Shown here: positions 35,085-43,897 of the stretch, in pieces
How the letters are laid out: each line of letters opens with the position of its first letter
Position numbering within the stretch: the first letter of the stretch is position 1
Assembly (NCBI RefSeq): GCF_004210215.2
Contig: NZ_CP067394.1
Location: forward strand, 2,480,001 to 2,544,000
Source: Cryobacterium sp. SO1
GTDB lineage: Bacteria > Actinomycetota > Actinomycetes > Actinomycetales > Microbacteriaceae
Length of the DNA: 64,000 nucleotides
Direction of reading: 5' to 3'
Position numbers and translations under genes: made by a program
The notes under the pieces: model-generated
The model's database searches: none
What the model was told of the DNA's origin: nothing
Seen by the model: only the letters and a program-made list of their open reading frames with translations

Positions 35085-36011
35085 CTATGGGTAAAGCCCA
35101 GTGGCGATGCGCTGCGTGTTGACGCGCATCATGGTGAGGTAGTCGGGGGCACCGCCCTCAGGTCCTGTGAGGGACTCGGTGAACAGCTCGACTACTTCCA
35201 CACGGACATCGGCTTCACTCGCCAGAGCCTGGACGAGCCGGTCTGGTGAGGAGGATTCCGCGAAGATCGTTCGCACGCCGGTGTCTTCGACGGCGTCGAC
35301 AAGGTCGGCGAGGTCGGAGGCGGACGGAGCGGCGAGGGTTGTGCCGCCGGGGATTACGGCTCCGACGACCTCGAAGTCGAAGCGGTCGGCGAGGTACCCA
35401 AAGACGTGGTGGTTGGTGACGAGAGCGCGGCGCTCTTCCGGGATCGCGGCGAAAGCCGCAGTCATATCCGCGTCGAGGCTTTCCAGCTCCGCACGGTATT
35501 CGGCAGTGCGCTGAGTTATGCCGCCGGGATCCGCACCGGTCAGTTCGGCGAGCACGGGCTCTAGCGCATCGACCACGGCAATCACGCGAGCGGGATCGGT
35601 CCAGAAGTGCGAGTCGGGGCTCCCCGCCGCATCGCCCTCGATATAGTCGAGGACCTCGATGTAGTCGCCCGCAACGAAAGTTTGCACATCCTCCGCCGAC
35701 GCTGCGTCGAGGTGTTGCTGTAGCCCCTCCTCAAGGCCGAGCCCATTCGAGACGACGAGGTCGGCCGAGCGCAGGCGGGTGGCCTCTTGGGCGGAGATCT
35801 CGAATGAGTGCGGGTCGGAGTTCGGTTTCATCAGCGTTACGACTTCTGCCTCGTCACCAACGATTTCCTCTACGACATTGCCGAGGATGTTCGTCGAGAC
35901 GATCACCAGCGGGCGATCATCATTTGCTCCTGAGCAGCCTGCAAGGGAAAGGACCACCCCGGCTGCCACTATCGACGCGGTCAGCGATCTACGGATACGG
36001 TTCGGTCGCAT
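35085..36011 (-). CDS. aztC: Zinc ABC transporter binding lipoprotein (AztC/ZnuA family)
   Basis: The 308-residue protein has a lipobox (LSLAGCS, Cys near residue 26) and the cluster A-I metal-binding fold. Its predicted ligands are visible in order: His in NSDPHSFEIS, His in PDSHFWTDP, His in VTNHHVFGYL and the acidic residue in FAESSSPD. The His-rich loop of ZnuA is short, as in AztC. It sits between two propeller lipoprotein genes, close to both (2 and 36 bases). Confidence 0.88.
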   Translation of the reverse strand: MRPNRIRRSLTASIVAAGVVLSLAGCSGANDDRPLVIVSTNILGNVVEEIVGDEAEVVTLMKPNSDPHSFEISAQEATRLRSADLVVSNGLGLEEGLQQHLDAASAEDVQTFVAGDYIEVLDYIEGDAAGSPDSHFWTDPARVIAVVDALEPVLAELTGADPGGITQRTAEYRAELESLDADMTAAFAAIPEERRALVTNHHVFGYLADRFDFEVVGAVIPGGTTLAAPSASDLADLVDAVEDTGVRTIFAESSSPDRLVQALASEADVRVEVVELFTESLTGPEGGAPDYLTMMRVNTQRIATGLYP

Positions 36012-36013
36012 GG

Positions 36014-37234
36014 TCAGCGCCCCGTTTCTGCGGTCAAGGCGGGCTCGGTGGACGTGGTGAAGGTGCGCGCGATGCGGGCGCCGTCGGCGTAGTCGATTTC
36101 GTGCAGCTGCCGCTCCACAGGTGCGCTGAGGTAGGCGCGCTGTTGGTCGGCAATGAGGACAGGAAGGTGACCTGCGGCAATGGATGCCGCCACGAGGGGG
36201 GGTGTCTCGGCGATGACCGACCCGCCGCCGTCGAGCACGAGTACGCGGCCGTCCTCGGTGAGAGCGAGCACATGCTCGTCGTCGTCATCGACCGCCGTCG
36301 CTTCCACCAAGGGTGCGGGAGCAGGCAAGAGTACCCACGACTGCTCGCGAGTGTCGAGCAGCCAGATGCCCTCGTCGCCGGCGAGGCCGGCGACGGTGGG
36401 GCGGCCCTCGCGATTGTCGAAGGAAGTCGCGGCGGGAGCGGTTGCATCAGCGGGATACGGGATCCGTTCGACAGCGACCTCACCGTCTTGAACGGAGGCG
36501 AGCAGGGCCCCGTCACCGCAGCCGATGACGGCGCCGACCCGGGTAGTGATCGTGCCGGCCGCGTCAGGGCACCGTTCGACGAGGCCGGTGCGCTCCCCCT
36601 CGGCGGTGTACCCGACGACAGAAGCCGAGGACCCGGTACCCTCGGTGACGAGCGCGAACGATCCGACGGGTACAACCATCCCGGCCCCAGGCTCGGTGCT
36701 GATACGGAACTTCTCCGAGATTTCGCCCTTGGAGAGCGCCTCAGTGTCAAGCAGTACGGCCTCGCCGGAATCGGGGAAGAACAACCCGGTGCCGCCTGCG
36801 GTCGACAGGTTGGTCGTGGCAACGGTCGTCTCGCCTTGTCCCCGAACGAAGCCGATCAGCCGCGGTTCGGCGCGGTAGTAGTGGAAGTGGTCGACATGGT
36901 CCCAGGTCCATACGCCACTGTCGATGATTTCGATACCGTCGGCCGTCTGTGCGAACAGGTAGCGGCCGTCCGTCGTCATCGCCTCTGGTTCGCCAACGGT
37001 GCCGATATCGGTGACGCTCTCATCGAGGAGGTCGAGATGGGAGACGGCACCTGTCGGGTCGATCGATGTAAGCCCCAGGCGCGGCTCAGCTAGCTCTGCA
37101 GCATTCGCGATCGCTCCGTGGTCCGCCCCGGCCTCCTTGTCCGCGGGCGCCTCGCCCAGCTCGGTGGAGCAGGCGGTCACACCGAACGCGAGGGCGCCGA
37201 GAAGAAAAGCGGAGGTCGTGATGCGATGGCGCAC
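36014..37234 (-). CDS. Second beta-propeller lipoprotein of the zinc cluster
   Basis: The GTG at 37234 has an AAAGGAA site and gives a ~406-residue lipoprotein (GALAFGVTACS, Cys near residue 22); the frame upstream is not protein-like. The body has repeated beta-rich segments (LGLTSIDPTGAVSHLDLL, TDGRYLFAQTADG, DDDEHVLALTEDGRVLVLD) and one His cluster, HVDHFHYY near residue 105. It resembles AztD distantly and lies directly before aztC. A second zinc chaperone is plausible but unproven. Confidence 0.65.
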   Translation of the reverse strand: MRHRITTSAFLLGALAFGVTACSTELGEAPADKEAGADHGAIANAAELAEPRLGLTSIDPTGAVSHLDLLDESVTDIGTVGEPEAMTTDGRYLFAQTADGIEIIDSGVWTWDHVDHFHYYRAEPRLIGFVRGQGETTVATTNLSTAGGTGLFFPDSGEAVLLDTEALSKGEISEKFRISTEPGAGMVVPVGSFALVTEGTGSSASVVGYTAEGERTGLVERCPDAAGTITTRVGAVIGCGDGALLASVQDGEVAVERIPYPADATAPAATSFDNREGRPTVAGLAGDEGIWLLDTREQSWVLLPAPAPLVEATAVDDDDEHVLALTEDGRVLVLDGGGSVIAETPPLVAASIAAGHLPVLIADQQRAYLSAPVERQLHEIDYADGARIARTFTTSTEPALTAETGR

Positions 37235-37302
37235 GTGTTCCTTTCGAATGGAGCGAGGTATGGCAAGACAAACTTTCGATAGCCCCGCGTGTGCGGCAGC
37301 TG

Positions 37303-38166
37303 TTACGCGGGTATGGCCGACAAGAATCTGCGTGGTCGTAGCGCCGTGAATGCCGCGCGTGTCATAAACGACAAGCCGGAGACGGCGATGGCGGTTGCCG
37401 CGACCGATGCCCCGGCTGCCGTCGCCGCATGCCAGGAGATCAGCAAGCCGACAAACACGGAGAGCACGCCGAGAACCGCGGCAAGTAGCATGCGGGTGGG
37501 GATGCGGTTGGTCCAATGCCCGGCGGCGACTGCTGGAGCAAGCAACAGTCCCACCACCAGCAGCGACCCGACGGCCTGATAGGAGGCGACGACCGCCAAG
37601 GTGACCAGTCCGACGAGCGCCGCCTGAGCCGAGCGCGGGCCGAGGCCGAGAACGGCGGCGATCCTCGGGTCCAGCGCGAGCGCGACGAGCGGCCGGTGGA
37701 ACGCGGCCGCGACCGCGAGCCCTGCTGCCGCCGCAATCGCAAGGAGCGTGATGTCGATGGGCGCGATAGCGAGGATATCGCCGAACAGGATCGACGTCGC
37801 GTCGGTGGCGAAGCTTCCCGAGTGGGAGATGATGATGACGCCCAGCGCCAGCATTGACACGAAAAGCATGCCGATGCTCGTGTCGTACGACAGCCTCCCG
37901 CGACGCTGGAGTACCGCGATCCCGAGGCTCATCGTGACGGCACTGAGCGCTCCACCAACCAGCACCGGCACCCCGAGAACAGTCGCGAGGGCGACACCAG
38001 GCAGCATCCCGTGAGCGAGGGCCTCACCGAGGAACGCCATGCCGCGGATCACCACCCAGGTGCCCACGACTCCACAGAGGATCGCGACCAACGCCCCACC
38101 GAGGAGGGCACGCTGGAGGAAGTCGAGCGCGAACGGCTCGAAGAATCCGTGAATAGGAGTAGGCAC
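37303..38166 (-). CDS. aztB: Zinc ABC transporter permease (AztB/ZnuB family)
   Basis: The GTG at 38166 starts a 287-residue protein with about nine membrane segments: GGALVAILCGVVGTWVVIRGMAFLGEALAHGMLPGVA near the start, and SYQAVGSLLVVGLLLAPAVAA later, both diagnostic of ABC-3 metal permeases. The longer frame upstream would run through the Zur-like box. It diverges from the ATPase gene and heads the leftward azt genes. Confidence 0.9.
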   Translation of the reverse strand: MPTPIHGFFEPFALDFLQRALLGGALVAILCGVVGTWVVIRGMAFLGEALAHGMLPGVALATVLGVPVLVGGALSAVTMSLGIAVLQRRGRLSYDTSIGMLFVSMLALGVIIISHSGSFATDATSILFGDILAIAPIDITLLAIAAAAGLAVAAAFHRPLVALALDPRIAAVLGLGPRSAQAALVGLVTLAVVASYQAVGSLLVVGLLLAPAVAAGHWTNRIPTRMLLAAVLGVLSVFVGLLISWHAATAAGASVAATAIAVSGLSFMTRAAFTALRPRRFLSAIPA

Positions 38167-38181
38167 GGTACCCGACCCTAC

Positions 38182-38204
38182 TTGATAATGAGAATAGTTA
38201 TCAA
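38182..38204. promoter_or_regulatory. Zur box between aztB and aztA
   Basis: TTGATAA (38182-38188) and TTATCAA (38198-38204) form perfect 7-base arms around TGAGAATAG, matching the TGATAATgATAATCATTATCA-type Zur consensus in half-site and spacing. It lies 16 bases from the aztB start and 19 from the aztA start, so binding would silence both divergent transcripts. Confidence 0.85.
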
Positions 38205-38222
38205 CAAAGTAGTATTGGTCGA

Positions 38223-38888
38223 ATGATGTCGACCATTCACCCCTCAGCACCTCGAGCGAGCCTTCGCGGCGTGTGCGTCGACTTCGGCGGCCGGAGGGCG
38301 CTGGCCGGAGTGGACCTCGACGTGCTACCCAGTTCGCTGACGATCGTTACCGGACCAAACGGAGCCGGGAAATCCACACTTTTAGAGGTCGTCGCGGGCA
38401 CACGAGAGCCGTCCTCCGGCACACGCTCCGCCACCTCCGCCGTGGCGTTCGTCCCTCAGCGCACCGCCGTCTCTGACCGCCTACCCCTCACCGTCCGGGA
38501 CGTTGTCGTTGTTGGAGCATGGGGGACGGCCGGCCGCTGGCGCTCCCTCGGCACTGAGTCCCGGGTCGCTATCACCGACGCGATGGAGATGCTTGAGATC
38601 ACCCGGCTCGCGGCCGAACCTTTCGCGGCGCTCTCCGGCGGACAGAGGCAGCGGACGCTGCTTGCACAGGGGCTCGCACGTGCCGCCGAACTACTGCTTC
38701 TGGACGAGCCGACCTCGGGACTGGACAGCGCCAGCGCCCAGCGGATTCGAGAGATCATGCGGTCCGAGGCCGAACGTGGAGTCGCTGTGGTCTGCGTCTC
38801 GCATGACCCAGCCGTGCTCGCTGATGCAGACCGTGTCGTGGCGCTGGTGAGGGGCATCATCACAACCGACACCCGGTTCTATCCATAA
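38223..38888 (+). CDS. aztA: Zinc ABC transporter ATPase (AztA/ZnuC family)
   Basis: The 221-residue protein is a single ATPase domain with Walker A GPNGAGKST, signature LSGGQRQRTLLAQGL and Walker B LLLDEPTSGLD, followed by the switch His in VCVSHDPA. Two ATGs are adjacent at the start. It diverges from aztB across the Zur box and would energise that permease. Confidence 0.9.
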   Translation: MMSTIHPSAPRASLRGVCVDFGGRRALAGVDLDVLPSSLTIVTGPNGAGKSTLLEVVAGTREPSSGTRSATSAVAFVPQRTAVSDRLPLTVRDVVVVGAWGTAGRWRSLGTESRVAITDAMEMLEITRLAAEPFAALSGGQRQRTLLAQGLARAAELLLLDEPTSGLDSASAQRIREIMRSEAERGVAVVCVSHDPAVLADADRVVALVRGIITTDTRFYP

Positions 38889-39174
38889 CCGAATGGACTG
38901 AAACCCGGCGAACGGCTCCATAAGAGCCGCTCGGACCCGGCAGTCATCGAGGCGCGTCGCCGACTCACCATGGACGAGATACGCACGAAGAAGGCTCTCG
39001 CTCGAGCTCGCGGCACCGAGATCGACATGGCCACCAAATCCGCGGGAGAATCTCGGCGGCCATCTCACCCAAATCGTAAGGCCGACGAATTCGCGAAAAC
39101 CCCCCTCTGACGTCCGAATGTCCTACATCGCTGGGTTGACTAGGCCAGTGGCTCAGCAAGGCCCTGGGCGTGTT
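38889..39174. other. Gap after aztA with an orphan 46-codon frame
   Basis: An ATG at 38970 opens a 46-codon frame to 39110 (DEIRTKKALARARGTEID, then KSAGESRRPSHPNRK) in the same frame as aztA beyond its stop. The open region actually begins directly after that stop with LKPGERLHKSRSDP. The composition is basic and polar, and there is no clear ribosome site. It may be a relic of another gene or a read-through tail; I see no other feature. Confidence 0.3.
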
Positions 39175-40599
39175 TCAGTTGCACCAGTGCGGCAGGAACC
39201 CGTTGATGCTCCGGACGCTGGCACCGGTAGCGAGATCGACGAAGGTCGTCATGGTTCCTGTGGACGCTGGCAGCGTGGGGTATTGGTCGCTTTCACCCTC
39301 TTCGGAGACGGTTTCCACGGCCACATATTGCCTGTTGGGAGACACGCAGAAGTCGCGGATCTCAGTGTTCTTTGATGCAGGCTCATAGACAAAAGAGCTG
39401 CCAGTGCGGCCGGTAAGGGCCAAGAACGGCCGAACTTCTCCATCGGTGCCCCATGCCTGATAGAGACGAACGTACTGCCCATCACGGTCTAGAAGTTCGA
39501 GTTTCGCGGGTATGGCGTCTCCAGTTTCATCATTGACGGGTAGGTCCAGTGGCGTCACCCTGCCGTTGCTGAGATCGATCGTTGAGCCCTGGGTGGGGTC
39601 GGCAACCACGAGGGAGTTCGTTCCCGGAATGAGGCCTCGCATCTCTACATGCTGGCCGAGCGGAACGATGTCACCGCCAGCAGTAACGTCGATCAAATAC
39701 ATGACCTCGTCAGGGCCCTGAGCAACAAGCGATGTCGTGTTGGGAACGAAAAGGTAGTCCGAAACCGTCAAGGGCTGCTGGTCGATCCCGAGAACGGGTT
39801 GCGGTACCGCCGACTGACCGCTCGCGTCGTAGGTGTAGAGGATGTCCGCCGGATCGTCGTCCCCGTCGATCGGTGCGCCCGCGAGCGTGAAGCCGAACAG
39901 GTTTGTTGTGCCGGATGTCAAGAGATCTTTGACGACTGCGTTAGACGGCAGCGTGAGCTCCAGCTCTGTGTCGTCGGCGAGAGAAAATAGCGTCAGGTGA
40001 TTCGTATCATCCTGATCGAGGGTCACCACGGCGAGGTGGCTTGGCAGCACCGCGAATTCCTGTATCCGATCTGCGTTGAACACGACTCCACCTTCACCGT
40101 TAGCAGAAAGTGTGTCTCGCCGGATCTCGTCAGGTCGCTTGTGTCCATCGCTGCCGGTTCGCAAGTCGCGATGCAATGTGAAAAGTTCCACGTCAGCGGT
40201 GGTGAAGTCGTACTCAATCGACGACCGGGCGCCTTGGAACAAACCAATGACCGGGTCGATTCGAACTCGGTACTCGGTGTTGTATTTGAGGGTTTCTTCA
40301 AAGGTGACGGTTGCGGCGGTGCCGTCTACGGCGACAGATACCGGCACGTCGGGGGTTACTGTGATGTGATCCTGGTCGATGCTGGCTATCGGTTGATCCG
40401 CGGTCAGCAGTAGTCGTTGCCCCGGGAGGGCGATAACGCTTTTGAGGTTAATGGCAGCCGATTGCAGCCCGGGTCCCCGGGTGGTGTTCAAAAGTGCCAA
40501 CGTGCTGGCCAGCAGGGCGAGGACCACGACCGTGCCGAGTAGGAGCCGGGTGAATTTCCGTCCGGTTCGAATGGACCCAGACGACGTATCAGTAGACAT
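39175..40599 (-). CDS. Membrane-anchored beta-rich protein of unknown function
   Basis: From ATG 40599 the product is ~474 residues: a short basic N-terminus, one membrane anchor (LLLGTVVVLALLASTLALL), an Ig-like stretch, then repeated beta segments suggesting a propeller. A GTG at 40632 is an earlier alternative. It overlaps the end of the YcgQ-like gene and is the last gene of that leftward trio, so it may work with that pair outside the membrane. I do not recognise the family. Confidence 0.65.
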   Translation of the reverse strand: MSTDTSSGSIRTGRKFTRLLLGTVVVLALLASTLALLNTTRGPGLQSAAINLKSVIALPGQRLLLTADQPIASIDQDHITVTPDVPVSVAVDGTAATVTFEETLKYNTEYRVRIDPVIGLFQGARSSIEYDFTTADVELFTLHRDLRTGSDGHKRPDEIRRDTLSANGEGGVVFNADRIQEFAVLPSHLAVVTLDQDDTNHLTLFSLADDTELELTLPSNAVVKDLLTSGTTNLFGFTLAGAPIDGDDDPADILYTYDASGQSAVPQPVLGIDQQPLTVSDYLFVPNTTSLVAQGPDEVMYLIDVTAGGDIVPLGQHVEMRGLIPGTNSLVVADPTQGSTIDLSNGRVTPLDLPVNDETGDAIPAKLELLDRDGQYVRLYQAWGTDGEVRPFLALTGRTGSSFVYEPASKNTEIRDFCVSPNRQYVAVETVSEEGESDQYPTLPASTGTMTTFVDLATGASVRSINGFLPHWCN

Positions 40600-41344
40600 A
40601 AGGCTGTTGGGGTTGTTTGACGGCGGCGACACCTTCAGGAATGAGCACTATCCCCTCGCTGCTGGCGACGCTTGGATTGACGGCGAAGCCGCCCGATGCG
40701 TCCACCCAACTGTCCCGCGCGAACTCGTTCTGCCACCCGGGCCGATATACCGGCACTCCGACCGGTTGGGCATCGACCACGCAGTGGGTCACAACAAACC
40801 GTGCCACGTAGAACACGTTTTCCGGATCATCTTTATCGGGCGTCACGAATCCTGTAAGTCTCGCTTTTTTTCCGGCGTAGAACTCCGGCCCGGCGCCTTG
40901 CCGCAGTAGCGAAGCCCATTCCTTCACCGAAAACTTTGACGCATCCCCTCCTGTCAACTCGATTGAGGCTTCTTCGGTCAAAGCGGCGGCCGACCCGTTC
41001 AGGTCACGCTGCTCGAGGGTGGTTGTCGTCAAAGTGGCGGGTGGGAGAATCAGCAAGGCTGTCGCGGAGGCCATGATGACGATGACGCTCGCGGCTCCCC
41101 ACAAACGTTTCGGTCCTGATTCGGTTTCGTGGTCGTGCAGTGCATGCTCGTCGTCTGCAGACAGTGCGAATGAGACGATTACGACCGCTGCGGCCACCAC
41201 CGCCATAATGATCGCAAAAGCGAAGTAGCGCGGGTGAATGTAGAGGCCTAGCTGGCCGGTCACACCGAGCCACACCGTCGCCACGATTCCGATCAAGCTC
41301 AGTACCGCTCCCTGCCATCGCGCGATCAGGCGGCTAAGCGACAT
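40589..41344 (-). CDS. TIGR03943/YcgQ-like membrane protein
   Basis: The 251-residue protein has three or four N-terminal membrane segments and a C-terminal extracytoplasmic domain with the family signature FVVTHCVVDAQPVGVPVY and a single conserved Cys. It always pairs with a DUF318/ArsP-type permease, and its start overlaps that gene's stop by 11 bases here. In several Gram-positive bacteria the pair is zinc-regulated (ycgRQ of Bacillus is Zur-controlled). Confidence 0.85.
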   Translation of the reverse strand: MSLSRLIARWQGAVLSLIGIVATVWLGVTGQLGLYIHPRYFAFAIIMAVVAAAVVIVSFALSADDEHALHDHETESGPKRLWGAASVIVIMASATALLILPPATLTTTTLEQRDLNGSAAALTEEASIELTGGDASKFSVKEWASLLRQGAGPEFYAGKKARLTGFVTPDKDDPENVFYVARFVVTHCVVDAQPVGVPVYRPGWQNEFARDSWVDASGGFAVNPSVASSEGIVLIPEGVAAVKQPQQPYVY

Positions 41345-42392
41345 AGTTCACCGCCAGACCCAGCACTGCCGCACAGAGGGCCACCACGCAAGTGATTTGG
41401 ATCAGGGTTCTTGCCGTGAATGTGGTGCGCATCAGGGCGAGCATCTTGATGTCAATCATGGGACCGAAGACCAGAAAAGCAACGATTGCGCCGGGTAGGA
41501 AGGTGGCTCCGAACGACAACACGAAAAATGCGTCGACGTTGGAACAGATGGATACCACAAAAGCTAAAGTCATCAGCGCCAGAACGGACCAGACAGGATT
41601 CGTACCCAGTGTGACCAACACGTCCCGGGGTATCCCCACCTGAATTATGCCTGCGATGGCACATCCGATGAACAATGCCGGCATCATCGCGCTGGTCTCT
41701 CTGGTGAATAGTCGCACGCTGCGCTTCAGTCGGCCGCCGTCGTCGTGATGGCCGTTTTGAGCGGTGCAGGCAGCCTCGAATTGAGGCGTGAGTAGAGCAT
41801 TCGGGCGGGGGTGCCGACTGTAAATCCAGCCGACGAGGTTAGCAATCAGGAACCCGCCGGCGATACGGCTCACGAGTATGCCGTTGTCCCAACCGAAGGC
41901 CTGATACGTCGTAATGATCGTGATCGGGTTGAGAATCGGTGCGGCAAGAAGGAACGTCATTGCCTCAGCGACAGTCAGACCCTTCATAATGAGGCCGCGC
42001 GTGAGCGGTACGTTTCCGCATTCGCAAACCGGCACAAGAATGCCAATCAGTGAAACTGCGATCCGTCGCAAGACCCCTCGTTTAGGCAAATGGCGAAGGA
42101 GGAACCCTTCGGGAAGCCAAACCTGGACCACGACGGAGAGGAAGATGCCCAGGAATACGAACGGCAGCGACTCGATGAGCACGCTGATCCCGAGCGTTGC
42201 GAAGTCTTTGGCGGAGTCCGTCATGCCTGCTGTCAGGGACTGAGGGGCCGACATGCGAAGTGCTACAAGAAGACCGACCAGGGCGAGACCGACGAGCAAG
42301 CCTTTCACCCCGGGGCGCTTGCCTCCGGGAATCCTCGCGCCAGGTCGGGGCACCGTGCCCGTGTCCGCCAGCTGCGTACGGGTGAGCAGCAC
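41334..42392 (-). CDS. DUF318/PF03773-type permease (YcgR-like)
   Basis: The 352-residue protein has about eight membrane segments and the hallmark ILVPVCECGNVPLTRGL near residue 115, followed by AAPILNPITI and, in the second half, VVSICSNVDAFFVLSF. The GTG start has GGAAGG five bases upstream. With the YcgQ-like gene it forms a Zur-type uptake or chaperone pair. No clear Zur box is visible upstream. Confidence 0.85.
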   Translation of the reverse strand: MLLTRTQLADTGTVPRPGARIPGGKRPGVKGLLVGLALVGLLVALRMSAPQSLTAGMTDSAKDFATLGISVLIESLPFVFLGIFLSVVVQVWLPEGFLLRHLPKRGVLRRIAVSLIGILVPVCECGNVPLTRGLIMKGLTVAEAMTFLLAAPILNPITIITTYQAFGWDNGILVSRIAGGFLIANLVGWIYSRHPRPNALLTPQFEAACTAQNGHHDDGGRLKRSVRLFTRETSAMMPALFIGCAIAGIIQVGIPRDVLVTLGTNPVWSVLALMTLAFVVSICSNVDAFFVLSFGATFLPGAIVAFLVFGPMIDIKMLALMRTTFTARTLIQITCVVALCAAVLGLAVNYVA

Positions 42393-42626
42393 AGACCTTC
42401 CGCGTTGGTTGTCGATATTTGCTATCCATTCATTCGCACACCGCCCAATCTCAACCCGACCGTGGTTGATCAGTGGTCAGGCTCAGCGCCCAATTACATG
42501 CAGATCTAGCTTCTCACAAAGCCAGTTCAGATTCCCTGGCCGGCGGTGAGCACCATCCGTCCCTGCCGGTCGGGCGCGCACGCAAGTTCGTACGGCTACC
42601 GTGTTTGCAAGTCCGCATACGGGCCT

Positions 42627-42646
42627 ATCTGCATCCAAACGCAGAC
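42627..42646. promoter_or_regulatory. ArsR/CmtR-type operator copy
   Basis: ATCTGC (42627-42632) and GCAGAC (42641-42646) flank ATCCAAAC, an almost identical element to the palindrome at 43426-43445. Here no intact gene follows, only the histidine-kinase relic, so this looks like a second, stranded copy of the operator. Confidence 0.45.
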
Positions 42647-42710
42647 TTATACATTAGAACTTTACGTCTTGCAATCGCCGTGCACCAAACCTCAGCGTTG
42701 ATGGCGGATA

Positions 42711-43091
42711 AGGGAAGCTCAACGGTAAAGGTTGCGCATTGACCGGCATCGGCGCTCTCTGCTCGAATGCTTCCGCCGTGGGCCTCGGTGCTGGACTTGG
42801 CGATCGCCAGGCCTACTCCCGAGCCGCCGTGGGCGCGGTCCCCGCTGGCGTCCACTCCGTAGAAACGCTCAAAGGTATGCGAAATGCGGTCGGCCGGAGT
42901 CCCATCGACCTCGTCGGAGATCGCTCATCAACTGCCGCTGCGGAGATCACCACCTCGCGCCCGGACGGGGTGTGTCGACCTGCGTTGTCGAGGGAGATTT
43001 TCAGGACCTGACCGATGCGATCGCTGTCCCGCTGACAGCAGCGTCGCGGGCGTATCCAGTCATTGCGACGGTCAGCGTTACGTTCTGGGCG
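42711..43091 (-). pseudogene. Partial, decayed duplicate of the neighbouring histidine kinase gene
   Basis: This stretch aligns with 44104-44501, the end of the intact kinase gene. Its translations give DRIGQVLKISLDNAGRHTPSGREVVIS in one frame and GGSGVGLAIAKSSTEAHGGSI in another, matching the HATPase_c domain but needing frame changes. It is about 17 bases shorter than the source, so it carries indels. No N-terminal kinase part is present. It abuts the truncated ArsR gene. Confidence 0.8.
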
Positions 43092-43419
43092 ATCCACAGT
43101 ACAGGAGCCCTGCGAGTAGCCACGGGCTAACGTCCTCGTCGAGGAGCAGCATAGCCAACGGCGTACGGCACCTAAGAGCACCGCGGACAGCAACACAGCT
43201 CGAACACCGCCAGGTCGAAACGATCCGGGCCAGCCTGAGCTTCGCGAGGTGCTGCGACACGGCGGCCGGAGTCTTGTCGACGATGTCGGCCGATCGGTTA
43301 ACGGGCAGCTCTCCGTCGCGCAGCGCAAGGACGATCCATATCCGAGTGGCATCGGCGAGCATCGAGAATATTTCGACCGCGAGCTCCACGCACGGGCTCG
43401 CCGGGTCACGACCGCACAT
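43078..43419 (-). pseudogene. CmtR-like ArsR-family repressor with disrupted C-terminus
   Basis: The first ~70 residues are a good ArsR winged helix: CVELAVEIFSMLADATRIWIVLALRDGEL, then DIVDKTPAAVSQHLAKLRLARIVSTW, close to the Cd/Pb/Zn sensors of actinobacteria. After residue ~75 the sequence becomes atypical (RCSSCVAVRGALRC) and the frame ends inside the kinase relic at ~43080, so the usual metal-binding C-terminal helix is lost. An exact-armed palindrome lies just upstream of its start. Confidence 0.65.
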
Positions 43420-43425
43420 AGGATT

Positions 43426-43445
43426 ATCTGCATCGATACGCAGAT
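43426..43445. promoter_or_regulatory. Operator palindrome upstream of the CmtR-like gene
   Basis: ATCTGCATCGATACGCAGAT has arms ATCTGC/GCAGAT, with one mismatch in the inner pair. It lies 7 bases before the leftward repressor start, the position of a CmtR autoregulatory site. Confidence 0.65.
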
Positions 43446-43585
43446 TCTTACATACCTTTCGTTCGGGTGCCCGTGCGCCTCCATAGTTCGAGAATGCGGA
43501 CTATCCCCAGACCATCGCCAACTGCCAGCGAGGATCGGTGCACCCGGCCGCCGCTCGACCGCTACTTCGGGAGGATGATTGGTAC

Positions 43586-43897
43586 ATGAAGATCGAAGTC
43601 CTATACATAGATGACTGCCCGAATTGGGTTGAGGTTGGCCGCCGACTTGAAGATGCGCTTGCCATGGTCGGAAACTCACGGACGCCGATCAGCTACCGGC
43701 TCCTTCGGACGCCCGACGAGGCAGCGGAAGTATCGTTCGCCGGCTCGCCGACGATCACACTTGACGGGGATGACCTATTTGCTACAAACGGTCGCACAAC
43801 GGATCTTGCCTGCCGGATCTATTTCACGCCCTCAGGACTCGCCGGGCTCCCTACGACAGAGCAACTCATGAAGGCAATCGCTTCTCGTGGCGTTTGA
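43586..43897 (+). CDS. Thioredoxin-like small protein
   Basis: The 103-residue product starts MKIEVLYIDDCPNW, the strand followed by a single-Cys loop of small thioredoxin-fold proteins found beside metal-resistance regulators. FAGSPTITLDGDDLFA holds the cis-Pro strand. The second Cys of the classic CxxC is absent. A GGGAGG element lies 11 bases before the ATG. It is followed directly by a zinc-ribbon gene that overlaps its stop. Confidence 0.7.
   Translation: MKIEVLYIDDCPNWVEVGRRLEDALAMVGNSRTPISYRLLRTPDEAAEVSFAGSPTITLDGDDLFATNGRTTDLACRIYFTPSGLAGLPTTEQLMKAIASRGV

Noticed and set aside
38223..38888. Idea that aztA is a heme or manganese ATPase
   Set aside because: The clear Zur box, aztB partner and aztC/aztD neighbours fit zinc better; nothing manganese- or heme-specific is visible.
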